This document shows, one piece after another, positions 45,901 through 55,541 of a stretch of 64,000 nucleotides of DNA. The notes below the pieces were generated by a model. That model was not told the origin of the DNA. It worked only from the letters and a program-made list of their open reading frames with translations, and searched no databases. A program made the position numbers and the translations under genes. The stretch is from Ecdyonurus torrentis (lineage: Eukaryota; Arthropoda; Insecta; Ephemeroptera; Heptageniidae). Each line of letters starts with the position of its first letter. Position 1 is the stretch's first letter. The stretch covers positions 11,029,347 through 11,093,346 of the forward strand of contig OX439133.1 in assembly GCA_949318235.1 (NCBI GenBank). The letters are read 5' to 3'.

Positions 45901-46270
45901 TTTTTTAAACTATTTAATTATTAATATATTAATTAATATAAAAACTAGCTTACTAAAGTTTATAATTTTTATAGAAATACGTAAAAGTTGAAGACTATAA
46001 TGTTATAAAATCAAAATGGCGCGGTTTTGTACACGTCTCCCGTACGCCAATTTAATTGCTAATTTCACTAAAAAATCTTTTAATAATCACTCTAATTAAC
46101 TTCACATACACTTAATAAGATTACATTTGCTATTATAGAAGGAAAATATCTCCACAAAACAACGGAATGGACACAAAATTTAGTAATTTTAGTCTTCAAG
46201 CACATGGGGACCACCTCGCGAGGTCAACGATCCCTTCCATATTGGATTGTGACGTCATAGAATATTTTTT
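45901..46270 (-). promoter_or_regulatory. Probable ETF1 promoter region
   Basis: CAAAATGGCG (YY1-like) lies at 46012-46021, about 110 bp upstream of the ATG. A reverse CCAAT box (ATTGG, 46241) is followed 4 bp later by an exact CRE, TGACGTCA (46250-46257), in a patch less AT-rich than its flanks. No TATA box can be trusted in this composition. It could also serve a divergent transcript. Confidence 0.45.
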
Positions 46271-47592
46271 ATTTCGTTATTCAACTTTTTTTGACGCAGC
46301 GTTATCTGGCGGGGAGGTATTTAAAAGTTATTTAGAATATTTTGATTAATTTTATCATTTTTAATTGTCTTAAAAACTTATAAAAAAATGTGTATACAAC
46401 CCATCCTCTCAGTTTTATTTAAAGTGTATGTATCAAAGTAATTAAAAACTAAGGTATCGATATCTTGACGATGAAACTATGTCAAATAAATCTAAACAAA
46501 AGAAGCTCTTATATTAATTGGTCGGCGCCTTTTTCTTTTTATCACAATTTTTCTCGTCATGCAATATCAAAAGAATTTCATTGATTTTTCTGTATACTTA
46601 ACCTGTTCTAAATTTGTAATCTTTATAGAAAAAAAAATTATAAAGCATCAGCATTTCAGTATTGCTAACTTATTCTTATTATTCATTAAAAACTATTTTA
46701 TTCTAATCAATAAAAAATGTTGTAAAAAAAAAATAAAAAATAAACTCTGAATTTATACTAATAATAATAATAAAAAACTTTTAAAAAAACAATTAAATAG
46801 AATATAATAAGGTCATTTTATTATAAATTTATATTATATAAATATAATTCTTGCATTATAAAAATCACATAAAAAAGAGGGACTACTTTTTTTTTTTTTT
46901 TTTTTTTTTTTGTGAAGTCCCATTATTTTTAATTTAGTCCCATTTGCACAAAATTTCAAATTTGTAACATTAAAAATATACTTCATTTTTTATTTATATA
47001 GAGATACAAAAGTATATAAAAAACAGAAATACAAAAGAAATATATTATATTAAAAACATAATATAAGTAAAAAAAAAAAAAAAAAAAAAAATGATATTAA
47101 ACGATTTTAATATTTAATTATTTTTGTTCATTTTAAAAATATCAAATTTTGTTCTAAAAGTCACAACACATACATGGAATTTCATCATATCATACATAAA
47201 AAATATACTTCATAATAGAAAATAATATAGTTCAAAATTTAACAGCTTCAGTAAAATATATATATATATATACTGTAATATATATAATTATAGGAATTAA
47301 TTAATTTAAAAATTTCACTCATGACAGATAGCTTCTGACTTTTAGAATATTGCTTTTCATAACAAATGTTTTCACTGATTTTCCATGTATTTTTTGTAGT
47401 TTAAAAAGGTTATCAGGCATATAAAAAAAATAGCAAAGAAAAAAACAAAACATAATATATTAATTATAAGCCTATTGTGGAGCGGAAAAAAGAGGAAGAG
47501 AGAGAGAGAGAGAGAATCAGAATATTTTTTTTGTTCCCATGAAAATGTTCAAATTAACATGCAACTTATACATCCTAAACAATACAATTAAC

Positions 47593-47717
47593 ATTAGTGT
47601 TGTTCGTTAACCCTGTTCTCTTTTGCCCCAAAAATGCGCATTCCATTTTATTTGAATAACCATAGTTGACTGTCATTTTAGTAGCAGAAAACAGCTAGGG
47701 TTTACGAACAGCATTAT
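47593..47717. mobile_element. Family G short TIR element, copy 2
   Basis: TTAGTGTTGTTCGTTAACCC and AGGGTTTACGAACAGCATTA form inverted ends about 85 bp apart. The interior shares CCAAAAATG and CATTCCATTT with 11562-11709. Confidence 0.8.
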
Positions 47718-47848
47718 ACTATATAACAATTTATGTAGCAGAATTTATTACATATTATATTGATTACTGTACATATTAAATAAGCATTAAAAAAAATTGT
47801 AACATGATCCTATTTAAATAGGCCTATATTTTTTTGCTTCAAAGAAGT

Positions 47849-48191
47849 TTAAAGGAATAGACCAGATAAAAACATAAGCATTTATATCACAAAACACTTG
47901 ATGGGACTTACATAAATAACTTTAGTTTGTCTCAAAACACAACAGTAGCTCCATAGCAGTGATCAGAAATTTTGATTTATACAGCCTGCACAACATTTTT
48001 ATACTAACTTTTGTATGTTTCTGACGTCATAAACATAAATTTTTACGCTAATTTCATACTTTACAGTATTTTCACGCTCTCTCGTGGGGCTACATTAACA
48101 TTCTGGTAAAAATTGTCATTAGTTTTGAAGATACCATTTCGTGTTTATTCATTAAAAAGCACATATGGTTTTATGTGGTCTATGGCTTTAA
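47849..48191 (-). mobile_element. Family D MITE, copy 3 (reversed)
   Basis: TTAAAGGAATAGACCAGATA to GTCTATGGCTTTAA with TTAA flanks. TGACGTCA at 48022. Reverse complement of the family D body. Confidence 0.88.
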
Positions 48192-48588
48192 TATACAGAC
48201 AGCAATGTATTTACTTTTTATTAACTTTCCCATATTATTTAGTTTGCTAATAGTTCATCATTTAATTTCTCTAAATTCCATTATTACATTATACTATAGC
48301 TTAAAAATAATTTCATTGTCAATGTATTAAAATTATTCTAAATATTTCCTATTCATGCTTTTTTTATATATAAAAAATCGTACAAAACACTACATTATAA
48401 AAATTACAACATGCACTTAAAATAAACACAAAATTAAAAACACTTTTTAACAGATTTTATAAAATATTTTATTTAAATTTTAATGTTTAAAAACTAAAGC
48501 TATACACATTTTAAAAATAGAGGATATTTTATATATACATTAATATTTTTTCATACAGTACATAATAATATTTAAAATACGTAAATTA

Positions 48589-48595
<7 letters not shown>

Positions 48596-48622
<27 letters not shown>
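48596..48622. repeat. Poly(T)
   Basis: T run of about 30 in intergenic DNA. Confidence 0.85.
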
Positions 48623-48624
<2 letters not shown>

Positions 48625-48807
48625 TCAATGTACTTTAAAATTAGAAGGATATCAAAAAATCACAAAGTATTATCAAAGTTTACTAAGGCCACAATGTTGT
48701 ATTTAAAAAATGTTCAAAAATTTGTCATAACATTTTTTTGTAATTACAATTACCTCTATTTTTTTCTTAGACCATTATATACTTAAAAATATAATTAAGT
48801 CATAGAT

Positions 48808-48922
48808 TTGATAGCAAAACACATGGATAGGTTAGGAAAAATTGGTGAATAGTATGATGAGTCATACTATCTCACATTTTCCTAATCTATCTATGTGTTT
48901 TGCTATCAAATCTTTTAACTAT
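48808..48922. mobile_element. Family S palindrome, complete
   Basis: GATTTGATAGCAAAACACAT and AGGTTAGGAAAA are mirrored by TTTTCCTAATCT and ATGTGTTTTGCTATCAAATC, around the loop ATGATGAGTCAT. A half copy is at 18485-18580 and a relic at 51460-51500. Confidence 0.88.
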
Positions 48923-49084
48923 TAATTATTGCATAGACGATTTTTACCTAATATTAATTCGGTCATAGCATAGGAGTCTATAAAATATTTATGCATTTTT
49001 TGAAAGTATTATTTTTATTAAAATCAATTGCATTTGCAAATTTATAAAAAAAAAAAAAAAAAAAAAAAAGGCTTAATTTAAAGA

Positions 49085-49230
49085 TAAAATTGAAAGGATA
49101 AAGGATAGAGGAAACCAATGCTGGCTTTATCATAATGATGACATATGTTCCATATTAGTTTGGTGACAATCTTACTACCACACAGCCAATACACACATGG
49201 TTTCCTTTATCCTTTCCTATTGATTTTATC
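49085..49230. mobile_element. P2-like hairpin relic
   Basis: GGATAGAGGAAACCAATGCT and TTTGGTGACAATCTTACTAC, ending GGTTTCCTTTATCC. The ends pair, the centre is deleted. Confidence 0.65.
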
Positions 49231-49509
49231 ATTTCAAACTGCGGTATATTATTTTTCTTGCATTTTGATAATAAATTAATAAAAATAATAATATTTCTTT
49301 CAAATGATGTATTTTTATTCTATTTTTCTTTTCTTTTCTCTTTTTTTTTATTAATTTTTTTTTTGTATGTAACCCCTTTTTTATATATACATTACCCTGT
49401 TATTAATATAGCTTCTTATTATTATATTAGTTGCCATAGAAGCAATTAAGAAGAATAATTATAATTATAATCTTCTCTGAGTCATATTATGTATAAAAAT
49501 ATTTTTAGT

Positions 49510-49510
49510 T

Positions 49511-49550
<40 letters not shown>
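49510..49550. repeat. Poly(T), about 39 nt
   Basis: Uninterrupted T run. Confidence 0.9.
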
Positions 49551-49553
<3 letters not shown>

Positions 49554-50168
49554 ATTCATAAGCTATGCTATAATTGGGTATAACGTGCAGTGCTTATAGT
49601 ATCAAAATTTGTTCAGTTTGCCCATGGAATAGAACAAAATGTTCATTTAATATATACAAAGAGAAAAAGTTGTTTCTTCAAAAAAGTTATGTTACTTACT
49701 GCCTGGGTCAATCAAATTTCTTATTTCTATGCTCTACTATGTATTTTATGCCACAAAGATGGTGACTTTGTGAGTGTAACATATATTACTGTATTAAACA
49801 TCAACATTAAAGCAGCGTCTAGCTTTGAGCCAATCAGAACCCTAGTTGGAAGTCATATGACCACAAAACCATAATAATTGCCATAAGCATTGGCAAAAGT
49901 TGTGGATCTTTTTAATTTCAAATTGTGACTATTTTGCAGAAATCAAACAGATTTTCTTTAAAATGAAAGTTATTGAAATTATATATTAGAAAATATATAA
50001 AATACATTTTTTTTTCTAATTGTTTTTGACAAGTTTAGATGTTCACTAAAAACACATCCTAAACTCTTCTAGTGGCATTTTTTTCTTCTTCACTATATAT
50101 GGAATCAGCTAACAAGTTACTAAATGCCAATGCCTGTAATAAATAATATATTATCTCAAACAAACAAA

Positions 50169-50170
<2 letters not shown>

Positions 50171-50207
<37 letters not shown>

Positions 50208-50279
50208 ACCTTAGACCTTGAAAAGTTGAAATATCTCAAAAACAGGTTGATAACTTTTTCTAGCAAATTTAAAACCATT

Positions 50280-50323
<44 letters not shown>
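50171..50323. repeat. Two poly(A) runs separated by 79 bp
   Basis: A runs of about 33 nt (50171-50203) and 41 nt (50283-50323). The unique spacer shows nothing recognisable. Confidence 0.9.
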
Positions 50324-50324
<1 letters not shown>

Positions 50325-50550
50325 CATGATTTATGAGCAACAGACAGCACAATATTCAAGTGTCCATTGAATATTTGGGTGGTTGTAACCCCCAAGATAA
50401 TTAATCCCTGTGGTTTTGAAATTCATGGTAGCCTAAAATGATCACTCACGTCAAAATTTAGTCACTTTGAGCTAATTTCACCAACTTTGCAGTAGTTCTC
50501 AGTGGATGTTAGCTGACGTCAACTTGATGTCTCTTACATTTAGAGCGATG

Positions 50551-50669
50551 TCAGCTGTTGATTTTGTCCGTAGTCTCAATATGAGGAGCGTAGATCAATA
50601 TTGCATCCTCGTCAGTGCCGTAGCTTACCCTAGCTTCATTCAATGACGTGAAGTTCATTGCACAAACAC
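50551..50669 (-). CDS. GUCD1: GUCD1-like terminal exon
   Basis: Acceptor AATGTTTCAG. After the split Arg it reads VCAMNFTSLNEARVSYGTDE and then DAILIYAPHIETTDKINS and TGA at 50553-50551. NEARxSYGTDEDxxxIY is the family signature near the C-terminus. Confidence 0.85.
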
Positions 50670-51797
50670 CTGAAACATTTCAGACAATTATTTAGGTCAA
50701 TTTTTGTAAAATCATAGTAGAGTTTATTAATTTAAAGCGGGGAATCAGGTACTGTGGGATTAGACTAAAAAATTGTAAAGAAAGAAAAATCTGCAAATTT
50801 GCACAGTGATACATTAGGATAACGTATCTTCAAAAATGTAATTTATTTGTGGTGTCACCATGCTACATTTTAAATTATGACTTTTTGAAGTATTAGTCCC
50901 ATAAGAGTCCATGTTAATTTCAATAATTATTTTCTCTCTTATCTGATGGTCACGGGTTCTAAAAATTTTATCATAGGTAGCTTTTACAATTAACTTTTAA
51001 ATGGCATCATATACTTTTGAGATTTTCTTTTTTTAGATAAAAGCCATCTAAATACAACCCTTAAGTGTACCATTATAAACTCTTTCCTCGCCCCTAAAAT
51101 TGCAAATTGTGACCTATGTTAAAAATGTATAATCTAAAATAATATTAACGTTTTTATTTTTTTTTTATTATTTTTTTAACAACTTTTAAATCAATGAAAT
51201 CTACTGAAATAAATAAATAAATATAAATGATCAAATACGTAGTTATTTAACATCCTATATATGATAGTAGATATGTAGTGCACCTATCATTATGTTATCA
51301 GTTTTAGCAAGTAGTACTCTAATCTTAACTGCCACTCACGTGCCACTCAAAAAAAAAAAAAAAAAAAAAAAACTTTTACTACATTATGCAGCATAATATA
51401 CAGTACTATATGACAAACCATTTTATCTTCATACATTTATCATTTATTAATATAAGATATAAAAGCACATAGATAGATTAGTAAAAATAGAAGAATAGAA
51501 GATAGTAATGCAAGCTTAATTACACTGACAAGGATGCCGTGGTAGACAGTGGCGGTCCTACAGGGGGGATTGAGGGGCGGATATCCCCGGGCCCACTAGG
51601 TTTGGGGGGCCCGGGACGAGGCCTACATATAAAATATTCAAATAAGCTAAAAAAAGATTGGAAAAAAAAAAAAAAAAAAAAAAAAAAAGGAACTTCAGGG
51701 ACGGGAAGAAGAGAGAGAGAAGTTTAAGAACCAATTTAATGATTTTCATTAGTAAAATTATTCCTAGCAAACAAATTATCAAAACAAATTTATAATG

Positions 51798-51828
<31 letters not shown>

Positions 51829-52456
51829 GCATATAAATCTACAGATAAAATACAATATCTCTTTAATTTACTAGTAATAATACTTCAGTATTTTCTTATA
51901 TTTTTAAACAAGGACCTCCCTGGTTTAAAAAGGTAAAATAAACTATACTTACTATAGAACTAGAATTATAATGAAGACTTAAAAAATTTCAGGGTGTTAT
52001 TTTATTGCATTTTCATTCTAAAAGAGGGCAATGTCCTAAGTCGATAGATATGGACATTTCTAAGCTTTGAGCTCATTGAGTATTAATTCTTTTTAAAATT
52101 CTTAAACTGACGTTACGGTAACTTTTCCTATGCCCGCATGCATAGAGGTATTGCGTGTTGACACTTTTTGATTTTTTGATTTTTTTTTTTAATAGAAATG
52201 CTTATTGAACTTAAAATTTACAATTCTGCAAATAAATCGATTCAGGACAATGTCTTCTTTTAGAATTTGAAATAAAATTTTACCCTGAAAACTTTTTTAG
52301 TCTTCCTCATTGGCCATGGCGTAGGTAAAAAATTGTTCAATGATAAATAAACACTATAGCTCGATCTACCTAAATTTTAACATTTGTATTCGTCAAATTC
52401 TTGTCCTCTGCTCCTTAAATGATGATGACGATCAACTTTGGCTATTCAAATAGAAT

Positions 52457-52498
<42 letters not shown>

Positions 52499-53422
52499 GC
52501 AAGCGACCAGGGTTTACGAACATCACTTTTGTTTCGGAAATTTGAAATTAATTCTAACAGAAAAAAACAACAACTAAAATTTAGCTTTTTGAGAATATGA
52601 AGGAAACATTTTTTGCATGCGCTTAATCTCGCCTAAATCTGCAAAGTAATTAAAAATAATTTAATTTGCATTATGAATTTTTGTACACTTTTTTTTTAAT
52701 TTTTCATTCTTAATTAAAGTTTAATTGTTAAAAAAAAAAAAAAGTAAAAATAAACATAAAATAAAAAGATTTTTTTTTTCTTTTTTCTTAAAGCTATCTG
52801 CACTGACAAGTATACTGAATTTATGCACGGAATTGCCTGTAAATAGTCACGTGGTAAAAAAATCGCGCCTGCGGCGGGCTATTGGCGCTTCGCGCATCTA
52901 TTGAGGGGGCCCTGTCAGATTTCTGTCCCCGGGCCCAAAATTCGTAGGACCGCCACTGGTGGTAGAGAAAATAATTTCTAACAGAGACCAAAAAATATTA
53001 ATACATAGGCCTATAGCATTAATTATGTACTAGTGCTCTCATATTTCTGTTTAGCAAACAAGCTTTGTAAAAAGTTTTTTTTTTTTTTCCTGCATTTAAA
53101 TTGCGCATAGCACACTGTCATTTTCAGCACCTCATATCTAGCCATGGACAGCTGTTTCATCCTTACTGGCAACGATTCTAGAGTTACGATAGGACACGCT
53201 AATATCGACTGTCAATTTTTTGGCGAAACTGCCTATCTTTTAACATTGAACAAATGACAAGCAAAATTTCAAAAAGTCGTTCGTGTCCTATCGTACCTAT
53301 AGAATCGTTGCTTACTGGGACTCATCAGCATGACAAGGAGAGAGTAAGCCCTTGCTCTGCTCTAACTACAGCCTACAAAGGCTAGAGGAAAACTTTTACT
53401 CTAGCTGTAGAAGCTTAAAAAA

Positions 53423-53456
<34 letters not shown>

Positions 53457-54981
53457 AGACAATCGAAACCATTTAAACTAAACCAAGTTGCAAACCAAGG
53501 ATATAAAGTAAAATATGGATAAAATAAAGGGTTAAATACAAACAATACAAGTGTTTGGACTTCAAATATGTAAATATGTTACTTACGATCTCTAAATGAA
53601 GGATTCCGATAGTAGAATATTTTTCTCCTGACGTCATAACCACACAGCACAATGTAATGTCCTGAAATATAGAAATAACATAATTAAATATACATGTTTC
53701 TTGTTGTCAAATATAAAGTACTGTAGTGGGCAAATATGGACTTTGCTGCGGAACTGTAGCTTCAAATTACAAGTATTAGGGAAATATAACATAATTATGC
53801 ACCTCTGTTCACAAAAAGTGAAATGTAAGTGCATATATTATACTATTGCATGGATGAATGAAGCAGTTTTTTTTTTTTTTTTTTTTTGGAGGAGCTGTAA
53901 ATCATTGTGATTATGGATATGTTTTACTCTATCTCTTTCTTTAAATTTCTGATACCCAACTGCAATAGTTGTTGTTTTTTTATCATTTTTTTTTCTAGAG
54001 TCAAAATTAGCACTTGATATGTATATTATTGACTAATAAAGGAGCAACTGTTTTGAGGCTGATTTTAAGCTATTTCTCTTACATTTGTTTCTGTTTCTAC
54101 ATGCAGCACATGCCTAGAAACAGATGTAAGAGAAATAGCTTATAGTCAGCCTCAAAACCAGTTAGTCCATACTTAGTTTTTTTTTTTTTTTTTTAGGTTT
54201 ATGAGTGCATCAGACCAATCACAACTATTGTGGGTAATGAGAGGGGAGGAGGGGGGGGGGGGGAGCACTAGCGTTTGTGATATTATGGTTAATTACATGC
54301 ACAACATCAATGTTATTTTCCATAAGAAAGTACATATCGTCTCTACTGCAGCAAAATGTTTCAAGTGAAATTAACACGATTGTGCCAAATGTTCCAGCTG
54401 ACACAGTAAACCCTATGTAGATGGAACGTTTGACCTGCTCGTGATAATTTCACTTGACACGATAGAGACGATATATAATATGTACACTGAAGGCCACAGT
54501 AAACCCAACATCAAAGATGAAGCCACTTCCTAAACAAATCATTCGTGATTTTGAGATACAGTTGGCAACGCCGCTCTTACCTAACCATGTATTTTCTATA
54601 TCTTTCTTTGGAAAGTAGCATCGTTTTTTATGTTGGGTTTACTGTGACTATCAGTGTACATAAGACATATTTTCCAACTATTGAACCTATTTTTAAGAAC
54701 TATTGTTTTCTGCTAAGGTCAGTGCATGCTTTAAGTACTTAGGACTTAACCAATGACTCACCTTGGTAGCCACTCCCCCAAGGTAAACAAGATCTCAACT
54801 CAGACGACAATCTATTTGCCTTGCACAGCAGGCAATGCAGTAAGTTAGCATTAGTCAGTAAAATGACAGGTCCAGCATGACTTAGGTGGTGGACCAGTTC
54901 ATCTTCAGCTATGGATCTCTCTTCTACTTGTAAGCCTTTGTCGTTGGCTTCTGCAAACCTGCGTGTCACACGACCTTGGTC
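50551..54981 (-). CDS. GUCD1: GUCD1-like protein, 3' part of gene (three exons)
   Basis: Exons 54981-54762, 53661-53587 and 50669-50551 join in frame (phases 1 and 1) to give the last 136 residues of a guanylylate cyclase domain-containing protein 1 family member. Visible are QVEERSIAEDELVHHL, then HAGPVILLTNANLLHC, the GYQGHYIVLCGYD motif with a Gly-His like that of C39-type papain folds, and FTSLNEARVSYGTDEDAILI. From memory of human GUCD1 the order QGHFIVL, NNPAY, FEEAR-SYGTDEDI matches. Despite the name no cyclase activity is certain; the cellular role is poorly defined. The 5' exons are not seen; the PLE pair at 55-64 kb probably lies in the next intron. The product ends ETTDKINS, longer than the human end. 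Confidence 0.8.
50732..51064 (+). mobile_element. Family E' element in GUCD1 intron
   Basis: TTAA at 50732 and 51061. GGTGTCACCATGCTACATTT, TATCTGATGGTCACGGGTTC and AATACAACCC match 20457-20757. The left end carries GGTACTGTGGG in place of the GGGAGTAGGG of family E. Confidence 0.75.
51976..52304. mobile_element. Family F foldback element, copy 2, nested in a hAT-type element
   Basis: TTCTAAAAGAGGGCAATGTCC is mirrored by GGACAATGTCTTCTTTTAGAA, as in 37745-38092. CAGGGTGTTATTTTATTGCA and AAATAAAATTTTACCCTG are the outer ends. The central CRE pair has decayed here. Confidence 0.82.
52380..52530. mobile_element. Family G copy 3, diverged, with 34-nt T run
   Basis: TCCTCTGCTCCTTAAATGAT, AATAGAATATGTGCA, poly(T) and ACCAGGGTTTACGAACATCA match the order of family G copy 1. 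Confidence 0.65.
53154..53330. mobile_element. Palindromic element in GUCD1 intron
   Basis: ACTGGCAACGATTCTAGAG and ACGATAGGACACG are mirrored by CGTGTCCTATCGTACCTATA and GAATCGTTGCTTACTGG. The central 90 bp is largely unpaired. Single copy here. Confidence 0.82.
53587..53661 (-). CDS. GUCD1: GUCD1-like middle exon
   Basis: Acceptor ATATTTCAG, donor GTAAGT. It encodes HYIVLCGYDVRRKIFYYRNP and then SFRD, completing Gly-His-Tyr from the previous exon. The His and downstream Asn-Pro recall active-site positions of papain-like C39 folds (inference). A TGACGTCA at 53639 falls inside codons here. Confidence 0.85.
54040..54172. mobile_element. Family O foldback element, copy 2
   Basis: AACTGTTTTGAGGCTGATTT is mirrored by AGTCAGCCTCAAAACCAGTT; TATTTCTCTTACATTTGTTTC by GAAACAGATGTAAGAGAAATA. 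It is a near-perfect hairpin. Confidence 0.88.
54246..54263. repeat. Poly(G) run
   Basis: A run of about 14 G in a purine-rich patch, unusual in this AT-rich window. Confidence 0.85.
54322..54481. mobile_element. Palindromic element in GUCD1 intron
   Basis: ATATCGTCTCTACTG and TTTCAAGTGAAATTAACACG are mirrored by CGTGATAATTTCACTTGACA and AGAGACGATATATAATAT. AATGTTCCA and TGGAACGTT pair closer in. Confidence 0.82.
54483..54668. mobile_element. Second palindromic element, abutting the first
   Basis: TACACTGAAGGCCACAGTAA and ACCCAACATCAAA are mirrored by TTTATGTTGGGTTTACTGTG and ATCAGTGTA. It lies directly next to 54322-54481 and less than 100 bp from the exon donor. Confidence 0.82.
54762..54981 (-). 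CDS. GUCD1: GUCD1-like upstream exon (73 codons plus 1 nt)
   Basis: Acceptor TTCAATTTGCAG, donor GTGAGT. It encodes DQGRVTRRFAEANDKGLQVE, then ERSIAEDELVHHLSHAGPVI, LLTNANLLHCLLCKAN, LRSCLPWGSGYQ. The paired Cys (HCLLCKAN, RSC) fall where human GUCD1 has its CDVCSS-type cysteines. Phase 0 start. Confidence 0.84.
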
Positions 54982-55144
54982 CTGCAAATTGAACATTTGT
55001 AAGTTTGTTAATTCTCCTTAAGGTAGACAGGGACTGACTCACTCTTACTTGTTAGTCAAATGAGAAACCATATTTTTACAATAATTCCTTCTAAGCAATT
55101 TTATATCTTGTAAAAAAATAATAATAATAATAATAATAATAGCT

Positions 55145-55371
55145 AATCAATTTAAGGAAAAAACCATCGCGGTTAGGATCAATGATAAAGAAAAGGATAG
55201 AAAAACCAGCAAGGGCCTTACCACAGTAGAAGTTCTATGGAGAGGTCGAGGTCTTGCATGGCACAGTATAATATGTTATAAAAGTTTCTTTATAACTTGA
55301 GAGCTTTCGTCATATGATAATGACATTATCAATCAAAAGAGAAAATTACTTGAGCACATCACTGAGCAGTG
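55145..55371 (+). mobile_element. PLE pseudo-LTR, 3' copy of the left unit
   Basis: A 227-bp sequence starting AATCAATTTAAGGAAAAAAC, exactly 3640 bp from an apparently identical direct copy at 58785-59011. It contains AACCAGCAAGGGCCTTACC and GGAGAGGTCGAGGTCTTGC. It lies 3' of the minus-strand ORF. Beyond the repeat, a purine-rich G-rich stretch (55430-55530) forms the 3' untranslated part. Confidence 0.88.
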
Positions 55372-55541
55372 TCTTGTCTTGTACTGCCGTGTTATGCTCT
55401 TGCTGGTTTGGAGTTGGTGGAGAGGGGTGGGGGTGGAGTAGGGAATCTGGGAAGGAGTGTGAATGAGTGAGGGAAGGAGTGAGTGAGGGAAAGGGAAAAG
55501 GTGGGGAGGGGAGCGGGAATAGGGTATATTTTTGAAATATG
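55372..55541 (-). other. PLE 3' untranslated region, pyrimidine-rich on the sense strand
   Basis: On the plus strand a run of GGGG and GAGTGAGGGA repeats makes a strand-asymmetric G-rich tract, a candidate for triplex or G-quadruplex structure. No terminator or hammerhead core is seen. Confidence 0.6.

Larger units (their letters stand above)
46271..50550. other. Intergenic DNA between ETF1 and GUCD1
   Basis: Very AT-rich, no host gene recognised. It contains T and A runs (46.9, 47.07, 48.6, 49.5, 50.2, 50.3 kb), short (AG)n at 47.5 kb, family G, D and S elements and a P2 fragment. Confidence 0.65.
51547..52958. mobile_element. Non-autonomous hAT-type transposon, 1.41 kb
   Basis: The TIR CAGTGGCGGTCCTAC pairs with GTAGGACCGCCACTG and is flanked by the 8-bp duplication GTGGTAGA (51539-51546 and 52959-52966). 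The subterminal ends are GC-rich with CCCGGGCCC in both orientations. The interior contains two A runs, a family F foldback and a family G-like piece. No transposase frame remains. Confidence 0.93.

Noticed and set aside
46167..46349. 60-codon plus-strand frame upstream of ETF1
   Set aside because: Short, no recognisable domain, no splice context; the region is better explained as ETF1 promoter.
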